NCBI GenBank assembly: GCA_041738505.1
Contig: JBGSPQ010000040.1
Span: forward strand, 1-64,000
Direction of reading: 5' to 3'
Length of the DNA stretch: 64,000 nt
Origin: JBGSPQ01 sp041738505
GTDB lineage: Bacteria; Patescibacteriota; Gracilibacteria; UBA1369
Part shown: in pieces, positions 51,961-60,677 of the stretch
Layout of the letters: each line of letters begins with the position of its first letter
Numbering within the stretch: the stretch's first letter is position 1
Notes under the pieces: model-generated
What the model was told of the DNA's origin: nothing
Databases searched by the model: none
What the model saw: only the letters and a program-made list of their open reading frames with translations
Position numbers and translations under genes: made by a program

Positions 51961-51970
51961 TTTAAATTAG
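51920..51970. terminator. Long bidirectional terminator
   Basis: AATCTTTTGAA and TTCAAAAGATT pair around TCA (51933-51957), ending in a run of eight T. The outer CTAATTTAAA and TTTAAATTAG continue the palindrome. It ends the structured RNA on the plus strand; read on the minus strand it overlaps the stop codon of the propeller protein gene. Confidence 0.88.
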
Positions 51971-54897
51971 TTTTGGATCAGATCTATGGTGAAGATGGTG
52001 GAATAGGTGCCGGGCGTGGTGTTGGAGGGGATGTTAAGATAGAAGCTTAACGCTGTGCTGGCGCGCAGATAATGGCCGACAGACGCCGCCGAAATGATGG
52101 TGACGGGACCGGAGGCAAAGTTTTCACCGCTGGTCAGGTAGGTGGCCGGATAGGCGAGATCGCCGGTGGTTTTTAGCGGAGCGATGAGGTTTTGGCCCAG
52201 TGACCCTTCTGCATAGGTGATTTGTTCCGCGGAGGTTGTTCCGTTTAAATCCGGATCAAGGGTGTTTAAATTTGCCGAGCCGGGGGTTGTTGTTACCAAA
52301 TAGAGATTGGTTAGATTTATTGTTTCGTAGCCGTTGGTCAAAGAGGAGGCCTGAATGGTAACGTTAAAACTGCCGGTGCCGCTTAAATCCCTTATTGTCA
52401 GGATGTCGTCACTACTGACGGTTGTGTTGTTGAAACTGCTTTGGGCGATTGATGTGGCGTATTTTGCGGGAAAATTGAAAGATGACGGAACATTTTCAAA
52501 GTAGGCGGGGGCGGGATTGATGCGCAGGCCCAGGCACATTTCGCCGACCGCGCTGATGGGCCCCGCTCCGTCGGTGTCATCGTTGTAGAGCATGGGGGCG
52601 CAGGGGGAGTTAAGGTCGTTGGTGATGACCGTGACAAAGTAGTCGGAGTCGGTGGAATTTTTGTATGGTCTTAATGTGTCCGGAGTGGTGGGGAAGTCCA
52701 TTGAATATGTTTGTCCGGTCACATATAAATGGCCGGCCGCGTCCATATCGAGTCCCGCCGAATAATATTCGGTGCTGTCTATTCCTCCAAGGTATGTGCC
52801 GGCGGTTAACGAGCTTAAGTCGTTTGGAAATTTAAACAGGAATATATCTTCATAATCCTGGGGATTGCGCTGGTATGCATCGTTGGTGACGGGTAAATTG
52901 GGGGAAGATGTTGAGCCGGCCAGATAAATGTTGCCTGCCGGGTCCGCCGTAATGCGCGGGTAATAATCCATCTCACTGCCGCAGATTACGGCCACTTCGG
53001 CTTCGGTGAGGTTAAAATTTAAGTTTGCCACATAAATGTCATCGTCGCCGCAGCCGTTCAGCACCTGATTATTGGGGTTATCATCGTAATCGTAGCGGCG
53101 GTTGTTTCCGTCGGTGCGGAGTATGTCAAAAAAGCCGTAGGCGTTGGTGGTGTCGTTGGCGGTGATGATTCTGTATACGCCCGCTCCGGCGTTGTGGATG
53201 TGGATTGATCCCAGTCCGTAGGATGTGTTTGCACCTCCCAAAAAGGTGGATGCTTCCAGCGTTGTTAATTTTGAATTGAATCTTGCCAAAAATTTGTCGT
53301 TTGTGCCTCCTCCGAATGTCGGTTGGTAGGCGTTTACAGGGTCCGCGATTTCCAATCCGGCATCGGTTGCCCCGGTGATGAATATTTTATCATTGTCGGG
53401 GGTGGCGTCGGTTGAGTGGACTGTAATGTTTGGATTGTTCATGTCGGTCTGGATGAACGTTCCGGCATAATATGTATTGCTTAATTGGTCATTCAATCTT
53501 GAAATGAAAATTTCCGTGCCTGTTGTGCCCGCAGAGTGGTTATATACTTCGTCCGCTCCGGATGTCGGGGCGGAGGGAAAGGTGTTTCCTCCTCCGGTGT
53601 TGGCAGTTGTTCCGGTTATGTAAACGTAACCGTTTTTGACTTCCAGGTTGCCGGGTTTATCGGATTTGTCGCCTCCCAAATAGGTCGCGGAGGTGATTGA
53701 ATCCAGCGATGGCGGAAGTTTCATTATGGCGGCGTCGTTGCTGCCGCCGATAGTCTGTTGATAGGAAGATGCTGTTGTGGGAATGTCGGTGGAGGTTGTC
53801 TGAAATGATAAATAAATGTTGCCCGCGCTGTCTGCGGTTACGGAGGAGTAAATGTCCTGGCCGTCACCACCCACAAGCGCGGCGGCGCTGATTTCACTTA
53901 GGTCAAGAGGCATCTTGACGATAAAAATATCATGAATACCTCTTTCCGATGCGACCGCTTCGGGGAGGAAAGAAGCCGGGAAGTCACCGGCGGTTTCTGT
54001 ATATCCTGTAACGTAAACGTATTCCAGACTGTCCGCGGGATCCGTTGCGATTATCATTATGTTGTTGGCGGAGCCCATTTCCGCGGTAAATTCTTCGTTG
54101 TTTTCACCCCCGACGAATGTGGAATACAAAATAGGGTCAATTATAAGGTCGTAAGAGGAATCGTAACGACCAATGAAAAATCCGTATGAATTTTCGTCTA
54201 TAATTTTGTAACCGATTTCCACTTCTTTACGGGTTGAACCGATTTGTTGAAAAGCGACGGGTTTGGAAAATTTTATGGTTTTGGAATGATCCGTATTGTC
54301 CCAGTCTATAAGCAGTTCACCAAGGTCGTTAAGGGAAAGAGACGAATGTCCGCGCAGTTCCAGTTTGATAGCAGTCGGGTCGGCGTTTGGTTTTACCGTG
54401 ATTAATTTTTCTATGTTTCCTTGCGATTGTCGCAGGGTTGCGGTGATGCCACTATAAATTTCGCCGAGGCTGATGAATTTATAGCGGGTGAGGTTTTTTT
54501 GAGAATTGGTTTTTCCGGTAAGGTTGCTGAAGGGGATTATTTGGGTTTCCATTCCGGAGGGGTTTGTTGTCGCTCCGATAAAATTTTCCGTGATTGAATA
54601 TTGTTTATTTTTGTTGCCGATTTTGTATGTCATTTCACCGTTATTGCCGACTTCAAAACGGCCGTTTTTTATTTTTCCGTAAAATAATGGTCCTGTGGTT
54701 TCGTGCTCCGGATTTAAAGTAAATAGAGATCCGAATGCCTGAGTTGTTTTCTTGATGTCTTTGAAATTGATGCGGGTTTGATTTTTGGAAAGATGCTCGG
54801 TGGAGTGTCCCAAAGCCGGGGAGAAATTAAGCAGAATAGCCGAAATTACCAGTATGGAACTTAATTTAAAAAAACGGATTGTATGTTTTTTGTTCAT
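51967..54897 (-). CDS. Giant secreted SBBP beta-propeller protein, 976 aa
   Basis: The signal peptide is near MNKKHTIRFFKLSSILVISA. After an N-terminal domain (about 35-250, with PVAFQQIG and DPILYST) come many SBBP repeats of about 50 residues, such as VTADSAGNIYLSFQTTSTD, ITADPAGNIYLAGSTSS and DMDAAGHLYVTGQTYS. The final 190 residues form a separate beta domain (NVPSSFNFPAKY, DILTIRDLSGTGSFNVTI, then PGTYSTIFTIDLIQN). That domain recurs at the end of the upstream gene. SBBP proteins are known as large extracellular proteins of unclear role. The start is 2 bases below the stop of the gene upstream. Confidence 0.88.
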   Translation of the reverse strand: MNKKHTIRFFKLSSILVISAILLNFSPALGHSTEHLSKNQTRINFKDIKKTTQAFGSLFTLNPEHETTGPLFYGKIKNGRFEVGNNGEMTYKIGNKNKQYSITENFIGATTNPSGMETQIIPFSNLTGKTNSQKNLTRYKFISLGEIYSGITATLRQSQGNIEKLITVKPNADPTAIKLELRGHSSLSLNDLGELLIDWDNTDHSKTIKFSKPVAFQQIGSTRKEVEIGYKIIDENSYGFFIGRYDSSYDLIIDPILYSTFVGGENNEEFTAEMGSANNIMIIATDPADSLEYVYVTGYTETAGDFPASFLPEAVASERGIHDIFIVKMPLDLSEISAAALVGGDGQDIYSSVTADSAGNIYLSFQTTSTDIPTTASSYQQTIGGSNDAAIMKLPPSLDSITSATYLGGDKSDKPGNLEVKNGYVYITGTTANTGGGNTFPSAPTSGADEVYNHSAGTTGTEIFISRLNDQLSNTYYAGTFIQTDMNNPNITVHSTDATPDNDKIFITGATDAGLEIADPVNAYQPTFGGGTNDKFLARFNSKLTTLEASTFLGGANTSYGLGSIHIHNAGAGVYRIITANDTTNAYGFFDILRTDGNNRRYDYDDNPNNQVLNGCGDDDIYVANLNFNLTEAEVAVICGSEMDYYPRITADPAGNIYLAGSTSSPNLPVTNDAYQRNPQDYEDIFLFKFPNDLSSLTAGTYLGGIDSTEYYSAGLDMDAAGHLYVTGQTYSMDFPTTPDTLRPYKNSTDSDYFVTVITNDLNSPCAPMLYNDDTDGAGPISAVGEMCLGLRINPAPAYFENVPSSFNFPAKYATSIAQSSFNNTTVSSDDILTIRDLSGTGSFNVTIQASSLTNGYETINLTNLYLVTTTPGSANLNTLDPDLNGTTSAEQITYAEGSLGQNLIAPLKTTGDLAYPATYLTSGENFASGPVTIISAASVGHYLRASTALSFYLNIPSNTTPGTYSTIFTIDLIQN

Positions 54898-54899
54898 TA

Positions 54900-57056
54900 T
54901 TACGTGGTGCTGTCGGTTAAGTCGTAGGTGAGAATCAGGGAGTAGTCGCCGGGCAGTTGGTCGTAATCAATTTTAAGGTCAAAGTTGGTGTAAAGCGACA
55001 TTTCGCCCACGCGCCCCGCCGTTGAAGCCAGAGTGCCGACCATTAAATCCAAAGGGTATCCTCCAAACTGGGAAACCTGCAGACTTGTGTGCGGGGCGCT
55101 CTGAAATCCCCACCCCGTTGTGTAGGTTGCCGGAGTGGAAATGTCGTCGGTGGTTTCGTCCACATAAAGAGGGGGCGAAACGGTTTTGGAGCCCGTGAAG
55201 TCGGTGCTGTAGTTAATGCCGCCCGCTTTGTTCGGGTCGGTTTCGTCAATTGTGGTTATCAGAAAGAGATTGCTCAAAGGGATAACGTTGGTGCCGTCCG
55301 TGAAAGTCCCCTGGGTTGTAACCTGAACTATAAATCCTCCCGTGTCTCTTTCGTCCAGAACCGTCAACAGATCGTCGGTGCCGGGCGGGTCGGGTACGGT
55401 TGAGTTGCTGCAGATGTTTGCCGGTGATGCCAGCGATGATGTGTTGTTGCAATGATGTGAGGTCGTTCCCGTTGTGATGGTTCCGAAGTTGAATGATTCG
55501 GGAATGTTTGTGAATGTAAGCACGTAATTTGATATCTGTTGCGATCCGCAGAAAGATGATGAATTTGTTTCGGAGCAGATGCTGCCCACGGTGTCTTTAA
55601 TGTATTGAGAGTGGATATCTGTGGTCGCTCCGGCGCCGGGTTGTCGCGCCCAGGCGATGACGGCGTCTCCGTTGCCCGCCGAGACCGCGGAGGGACTTGC
55701 GTCCGTGTAGTTTGATGTTTGGTCGGTTTCAACCGCTTCCCCGCCGGTGGTCCAAAGAACGCTGCCCGCGCTGTTCAAATGTTGGGCGCGGATATCGGTA
55801 AATGTTCCCTGATTGTCCACAAAAATGACAATGGCTCCGTTTGCACCGTTTGAAATGATTTTGTTATTGTTCTGGCTCTTGCTGTCGCCGGTGATGGAAA
55901 GGGCTTTACCGTTCAGTATCCATCGTGAAATCAGGTCTCCGTCCACGCGCTGGGCATAGATGTCGGTGTAGGAACCGGAACGCGGATCGTCCCAGCTGAT
56001 GATTACTCCCGATGGTGTGCCAAGGTTGTCGCTTACAAGATGTGGGCTTGTCTGTGATCCGGTTGAATTGCAGATTGATTTTCCCGTGCCGGCAATATCC
56101 AGCGTGCCGGTACCGTCCACTCGTTGAAGATAAATATTATAATCGGAGCCGTTTTGTTCTTCAAAGGCAACATATGCTCCGCCGTTGCCGTCGGAAACCA
56201 TGTCGTGATTGCCAATGTCGTAGGAAGCGGACTCAATTTCAGTCGGGGATGCCCAATCTTCCGTTGCGGTGTCAGGATCATATTTAACCGCGGTGATGAT
56301 TTTTTTGATTCCGTCATCGGTTTCGTAACTTACAATTAAGCCGTTCGTTTCCGTCTGTATTATTTTTGCGTTGTAATCGTTGTCGCCGGTTGCCCCAAGA
56401 ACAAGTGGCGGGTCAAAATCGCCGTCCAGCAAGCCGGTGGAAAGTACGTGTGTGAAATAAATGTCAAAATCCCCGCCGGAATCGTTTTCCCAAAGTACAT
56501 ATGCTCCGCCGGAACCATCGTCCAATAGAACGGGATTGATTGATTCGGTATCAAGTAAAATTCCGTTGGATGTCCAGACGGGGGCGCCGTCCGTATCCAG
56601 TTTTTGAATATATACTTCTTCCGGAGTGTTCCTGGAATCGCCCCAGGCGATTATTGTTCCACCCGAATCCGAAGCCGTTATTGCTATTGCTCCGGCGAAG
56701 GGTTGGTTACCGGTGGTGGCGGAGACCGGCACTCCGTTTGAAGCCCACTGAATCACCCCGAGTGAATTTATTTTTTGCGCGTAAATGTCGTAGTCGGTCT
56801 CGTTGCGCGCGTCCGCCCATGTAATAACAAAATTTCCGTCGGTTGTTCGGACGATTTGTTGTGAGTCCTGATTTACGGGATTGGAAGAAATGTCTCCCGG
56901 CGCGTTGGCGATGATTACCCCATCGGTGTAAGGAGAATTCCATTGGAGAGCGCCGGCTGCACCGGCTATCAATGCGTTGATTGATGACAATATTAAAATC
57001 GACAGCAAGGCCGCCGTGATTTTAAGAGTTTTTTTTGCTCCCGCTTTATCTCCCAT
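54900..57056 (-). CDS. Secreted repeat protein, likely propeller, with the same C-terminal domain, 718 aa
   Basis: A hydrophobic N-terminus (ITAALLSILILSSINALIAG) is a signal peptide or anchor. Repeats of roughly 50 residues follow (TWADARNETDYDIYAQKINS, AWGDSRNTPEEVYIQKLDTD, SWDDPRSGSYTDIYAQRVDG), each with a WxDxR signature followed by DIYAQ. This suggests a WD-like propeller. The last 200 residues (IPESFNFGTITTG, DLLTVLDERDTGGFIVQV, PGDYSLILTYDLTDS) resemble the end of the downstream gene. The two genes are 2 bases apart and surely form an operon. Confidence 0.85.
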   Translation of the reverse strand: MGDKAGAKKTLKITAALLSILILSSINALIAGAAGALQWNSPYTDGVIIANAPGDISSNPVNQDSQQIVRTTDGNFVITWADARNETDYDIYAQKINSLGVIQWASNGVPVSATTGNQPFAGAIAITASDSGGTIIAWGDSRNTPEEVYIQKLDTDGAPVWTSNGILLDTESINPVLLDDGSGGAYVLWENDSGGDFDIYFTHVLSTGLLDGDFDPPLVLGATGDNDYNAKIIQTETNGLIVSYETDDGIKKIITAVKYDPDTATEDWASPTEIESASYDIGNHDMVSDGNGGAYVAFEEQNGSDYNIYLQRVDGTGTLDIAGTGKSICNSTGSQTSPHLVSDNLGTPSGVIISWDDPRSGSYTDIYAQRVDGDLISRWILNGKALSITGDSKSQNNNKIISNGANGAIVIFVDNQGTFTDIRAQHLNSAGSVLWTTGGEAVETDQTSNYTDASPSAVSAGNGDAVIAWARQPGAGATTDIHSQYIKDTVGSICSETNSSSFCGSQQISNYVLTFTNIPESFNFGTITTGTTSHHCNNTSSLASPANICSNSTVPDPPGTDDLLTVLDERDTGGFIVQVTTQGTFTDGTNVIPLSNLFLITTIDETDPNKAGGINYSTDFTGSKTVSPPLYVDETTDDISTPATYTTGWGFQSAPHTSLQVSQFGGYPLDLMVGTLASTAGRVGEMSLYTNFDLKIDYDQLPGDYSLILTYDLTDSTT

Positions 57057-57089
57057 CTGATATGCTTTTTTGTGTTTTTTTACCCTTAT

Positions 57090-57118
57090 ATTTTACCTTT
57101 TTTTGTATTTTTTGTACA
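57090..57118 (-). promoter_or_regulatory. Promoter of the two propeller genes
   Basis: On the minus strand TGTACA (57118-57113), 17 bases, TAAAAT (57095-57090), within an A-rich leader. Confidence 0.48.
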
Positions 57119-57159
57119 GAATAAAAGTATAAAATTGTCTCTTAATAAAGGGCTATTTG

Positions 57160-57188
57160 TTGAAAATTTTTGTGTAGTGATGTTAAAT
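57160..57188 (+). promoter_or_regulatory. Promoter of the 198-residue protein gene
   Basis: TTGAAA (57160-57165), 17 bases, TTAAAT (57183-57188), 30 bases above ATG 57218. Confidence 0.58.
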
Positions 57189-57217
57189 TGACCGCAATTA
57201 TCAATCAATAATATTGC

Positions 57218-57814
57218 ATGGGTAAAAATACAGCCGAATCAAAAAGTAATGATGGTGCAGGTAAAGAAGCGATTGCACAGGGGAAAAGAATATCGGGGAT
57301 CAGGGCTAAATACGATGCGGATATGATGGGGAAAATTCGCGAACAAATAGATGTTTTCCGAAGAGAAAAGTTTGCTTCGGGATTTCCTCAGGCGATAAAT
57401 GTAGGTGAATCGGCCGGTAATGACGGTGGGGAATTTGAGACCGAAGCGGAAAAGGAAGCCAGAAGAGACGCGTTTGACTGCGAGTCTCCTCTTTTTAACG
57501 AGGAAAAAATGAAAGAGGTGATAACCAGAATTTGCGGTAAAATGTATTGGGATTTTCTGGAATCTGGTCATCCGTTGGCAAGATTCTGGGTGCAGTTAAG
57601 GAACGGTCTGGAGGTGATACCAAGGTCGGAATATGTTTATTATATCCAATCCATACTTGAGCGGGCGGTTGAAGATACGGCTGATTTGGGAAGCAGTAAA
57701 ATGAAGGTGGAATTTATGAAAAAATACGGATTTGAAAGTGATTCGGAAGTGGAGGAATATTTGGTGACCATACTGGAAGAATCGGATGTTGAAAATGTTA
57801 TTGGTGTCGAGTAG
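57218..57814 (+). CDS. Hypothetical charged helical protein, 198 aa
   Basis: I do not recognise it. The sequence is acidic and helical (EEKMKEVITRICGKMYWDFL, SEYVYYIQSILERAVEDTAD) with a disordered Lys/Ala/Gly-rich first 35 residues. No signal peptide, membrane segment or catalytic motif can be seen. It diverges from the propeller operon and lies 9 bases before the methyltransferase gene, so the two likely share a message. Confidence 0.72.
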   Translation: MGKNTAESKSNDGAGKEAIAQGKRISGIRAKYDADMMGKIREQIDVFRREKFASGFPQAINVGESAGNDGGEFETEAEKEARRDAFDCESPLFNEEKMKEVITRICGKMYWDFLESGHPLARFWVQLRNGLEVIPRSEYVYYIQSILERAVEDTADLGSSKMKVEFMKKYGFESDSEVEEYLVTILEESDVENVIGVE

Positions 57815-57823
57815 AGTGGGTTC

Positions 57824-58372
57824 ATGTATTCCGCCGATTATTTAGAGACTTTGTTGTGGTTTTTTGCCGGGTTTTTTGTGTTTGTGGAGTTGCCGATTTT
57901 GCTGGCGGCTTTTTCCATGGCGCCGTGGCTGCCGACAAGGAAATCCGATTTGCCAAGGGTGAACGAATTGCTGAAATTGAAGAAAGGGGAGGTTTTTTAT
58001 GATTTGGGGTGCGGGGACGGAAGGATTTGTCACTATGTGGCGGAGCGGAATCCGGAGGCTGATGTATGCGGTTTTGAGCTGGCGTATCCGTTGTTTTTAT
58101 GGGCGCGTCTGATGCAGTTGTTTCGGCCGAAAAAAAATTTAAGGATTAAGCTTAAAAATGTTTTTAAACAGGATTTGTCGGGTGCCGATGTGATTTATTT
58201 TTTCGGTTTGCGGAAGACTTTGAATAAAAGGTTGAAGAAAAAATTTGAAAGGGAGCTTAAAAAGGGGACGCGTGTTTTTGTGTATGATGATGAAATTGAA
58301 GGATGGGAAAAGCTTGGTGTGAACCGGCCCACTCATGATGATGTACCGATTTACATTTATGCAAAGTCCTGA
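57824..58372 (+). CDS. Class I SAM-dependent methyltransferase with N-terminal membrane segment, 182 aa
   Basis: The SAM-binding motif I is FYDLGCGDGRI near residue 60, with the motif II acidic residue in CGFELAYPLFLWARL and a post-motif block VIYFFGLRKTL. The N-terminal 30 residues (TLLWFFAGFFVFVELPILLA) are hydrophobic and would anchor it to the membrane. It is short for the class and has no substrate domain. The target is unknown. It follows the unknown helical protein by 9 bases. Confidence 0.85.
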   Translation: MYSADYLETLLWFFAGFFVFVELPILLAAFSMAPWLPTRKSDLPRVNELLKLKKGEVFYDLGCGDGRICHYVAERNPEADVCGFELAYPLFLWARLMQLFRPKKNLRIKLKNVFKQDLSGADVIYFFGLRKTLNKRLKKKFERELKKGTRVFVYDDEIEGWEKLGVNRPTHDDVPIYIYAKS

Positions 58373-58377
58373 AATAA

Positions 58378-58404
58378 AATAACCTTCGATATACGAAGGT
58401 TATT
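58378..58404. terminator. Terminator after the methyltransferase gene
   Basis: AATAACCTTCG and CGAAGGTTATT form an 11-base perfect stem with loop ATATA. The T run is short, so strength is moderate. The remaining 58405-58559 shows nothing further. Confidence 0.65.
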
Positions 58405-58559
58405 AAGTCGAAATGATGTCCACTTATGCCCTTGTAAACCTTCTCCCTGAATGTTTCATCATTTGCATGCTCAGCAAAGATGAATATATATTTTTATAGG
58501 GGAGGTCGTGGGGGACAAAGTTTTCATCACGGGTATATAATACCTTTTGAATAAATTTT

Positions 58560-59876
58560 TCAAGTCCCAAGGATTTTTAGGCCGCTTTTTTCGCCTTTGG
58601 ACTGATCCAGGACGTTTCTGCCGTCAAAAATCAGGAATCCTTTCATTACGGATTTGAGTTTTTTGAAGTCGGGGTTTATGAATTCGTGCCATTCGGTTAA
58701 AAGGACAAGTGCGTTGGAACTTTGGGCGGAGGCGTATTTGTCGGTGAAATATTTTATTTTTGCCGATGGACGGAAGTTTTTTTTTGCATTGGAATTGGCC
58801 GCGGGATCGTATAAATGCAGTGTATGACCGGCTTTATTTAGAGTTTTTATTATTTCCACCGCGGGGCTGTCGCGCAGGTCGTCGGTTTCGGGCTTGTAGG
58901 CCAAGCCCCAGATTGCTATTTTGCAGGGTTTTTCACCGTATGTTTTTTTTAGTTCGGCGGTGATTTTTCTGATTAAATTTTTCCGCCGGTTTGAATTGAC
59001 GGCGGAAACTTGTTCCAAAATTCGAAAGGGAAGATGTGCATTTTTACCGATTGAAATCAGACTTTTTATGTCTTTGGAAAGACATCCTCCTCCGTAGCCA
59101 ACTCCGGATTGCAGATACGTTGGTCCGATTCTGGAATCCAATCCGATGGCTTTGGAAACATCTTTGATGTTGATGCCGGTTTTTTGGCAATAGCCGGCAA
59201 TTTCATTGATGAAAGAAATTTTGGTGGCGATGAAAGCGTTGGCGGCGTATTTGACCAGTTCGGCGGTTTTGATGTCCGTGAAAATTGTCGGAATTTTCCT
59301 TCGCATAAAGGGGGCGTATAAATCTTTCATGATTTGCGCGGAGCCTTTGTTTTCGGTTCCTATGATTATTCTTTCGGGTTCCATAAAATCTTTTACCGCC
59401 GTTCCCTGACGAAGGAATTCCGGGTTGGAGACTATATCAAAATCTTTTTGAGTGTGATTTTTAGTTATAGAAGAAATGATTTTTCGGCATTCCGCACCGG
59501 TGCCCACGGGGACGGTGGATTTGTTGACGAAGATTTTCGGTTCACTTAAGTTTTTCGCGAAGAGGAGCGCCACTTTATAAGTTTCCTTTAAATCGGGTAG
59601 GCCTTTTTTATTGAGTGGTGTTCCCACGCAGTTGAAAACAATGTCGCTTTTTTTAACGGCGTCAGCGCCGTTTGTTTGAAAATCCAGCCGATTTTTTTTT
59701 ACATTTTTTGAGATGAGCTCTTTTAGTCCGGGTTCATGGATGGGACAGGATAGCCGTTTTAATTGCGCTATTTTGGCCTTGTTCCGGTCAACGCAAATGA
59801 CCTTGTTTCCGAGTTCGGCAAAACAGGTCCCGGTCACGAGACCGACGTATCCTGTACCAATAATCGCGATTTTCAA
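58560..59876 (-). CDS. UDP-glucose/GDP-mannose dehydrogenase family protein, 438 aa
   Basis: These enzymes oxidise a nucleotide sugar to its uronic acid with NAD. The Rossmann start is IAIIGTGYVGLVTG (3-16), the catalytic Cys is in YGGGCLSKDIKSL near 262, and the C-terminal domain holds WGLAYKPETDDLRDSP. Length fits UDP-glucose 6-dehydrogenase, though UDP-GlcNAc-type relatives are similar. The start overlaps the shikimate kinase stop as ATGA. It could feed a wall or capsule polymer. Confidence 0.93.
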   Translation of the reverse strand: MKIAIIGTGYVGLVTGTCFAELGNKVICVDRNKAKIAQLKRLSCPIHEPGLKELISKNVKKNRLDFQTNGADAVKKSDIVFNCVGTPLNKKGLPDLKETYKVALLFAKNLSEPKIFVNKSTVPVGTGAECRKIISSITKNHTQKDFDIVSNPEFLRQGTAVKDFMEPERIIIGTENKGSAQIMKDLYAPFMRRKIPTIFTDIKTAELVKYAANAFIATKISFINEIAGYCQKTGINIKDVSKAIGLDSRIGPTYLQSGVGYGGGCLSKDIKSLISIGKNAHLPFRILEQVSAVNSNRRKNLIRKITAELKKTYGEKPCKIAIWGLAYKPETDDLRDSPAVEIIKTLNKAGHTLHLYDPAANSNAKKNFRPSAKIKYFTDKYASAQSSNALVLLTEWHEFINPDFKKLKSVMKGFLIFDGRNVLDQSKGEKSGLKILGT

Positions 59877-60529
59877 GCGGATGTAGTATTAAAAAATTCC
59901 AGTATTTCTTCCACGCAATTGTCCAATGTGCATTTGCCCGTGTCTATCACTTTGTCGGTGAGCGCGGCGTAAAGCGGTTTTCTAAGCACCAGGTGATCCA
60001 TGGAGTTTTTGATGATTTCGTCGGTAACCAGTTCTTTTTGTTTTTTGGGATTGCCTTCGTATTTTTTTAGTTCCTCTTCCAGTCGTGCGGCTGATTCTTT
60101 GTCCAACGGGGGGCGCGTGGGCTCGGCGGAGGCCATTTCAAATTCGCGCATGCGCTCTTCCAGAATGTTTTCATCGGCGGTTAAAAGTACGGTGAGGGTT
60201 TCCGTTCGGTCTTTAAACAGCGCGGCGTTCAATTCACCAAACGGTTTACCCGATTGCGGCTGTACTAAATCGGTAACGGGGGCTCCCCCTCCCACACTTA
60301 CAATCAAATTTCGCTTGTGCAGAAGTTCCATCAATACATTGTGTTCCAGTTGGCGGAATTCCAGCCAGGAAGTGCCGTTTTTGGTTAGTGTGTTGATGCT
60401 GGTTCCGGATTTTTCTTTGATCAATTCATCGGTATCCAGAAATTCCCAGCCCAGTTTTTGAGCTAACCGTTTGCCGATGGTGCTCTTGCCTGTGGCGCGG
60501 AAGCCGATTAAAAATATTGAATGATACAT
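59873..60529 (-). CDS. Shikimate kinase-like P-loop kinase, 218 aa
   Basis: Shikimate kinase phosphorylates shikimate at O3. Walker A is GFRATGKST (9-17), the DTDELI metal-binding Asp pair follows at about 32, and SVGGGAP marks the shikimate pocket near 80. The family is usually about 170 residues. Here an insert of about 45 residues (SAEPTRPPLDKESAARLEEE, 20 given) lies in the lid region. No other chorismate gene is in the window, so a different substrate is possible. It overlaps the dehydrogenase gene by 4 bases. Confidence 0.78.
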   Translation of the reverse strand: MYHSIFLIGFRATGKSTIGKRLAQKLGWEFLDTDELIKEKSGTSINTLTKNGTSWLEFRQLEHNVLMELLHKRNLIVSVGGGAPVTDLVQPQSGKPFGELNAALFKDRTETLTVLLTADENILEERMREFEMASAEPTRPPLDKESAARLEEELKKYEGNPKKQKELVTDEIIKNSMDHLVLRKPLYAALTDKVIDTGKCTLDNCVEEILEFFNTTSA

Positions 60530-60554
60530 CCGGATTGATTGGGAAAACGTCCGC

Positions 60555-60584
60555 AGTATATTTTATTTTGTACTTGCAAGTCTA
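60555..60584 (-). promoter_or_regulatory. Possible promoter of the kinase-dehydrogenase operon
   Basis: On the minus strand TAGACT (60584-60579), 18 bases, TATACT (60560-60555), 26 bases before the start codon. Confidence 0.45.
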
Positions 60585-60677
60585 CGTTTTTTACTCGTGC
60601 TGCCATTGAAAGTATTACATGCCATGAAATGTGGTATATTTGGATATGTTAAAACAATAATCCTTTTTCATAGCGAT

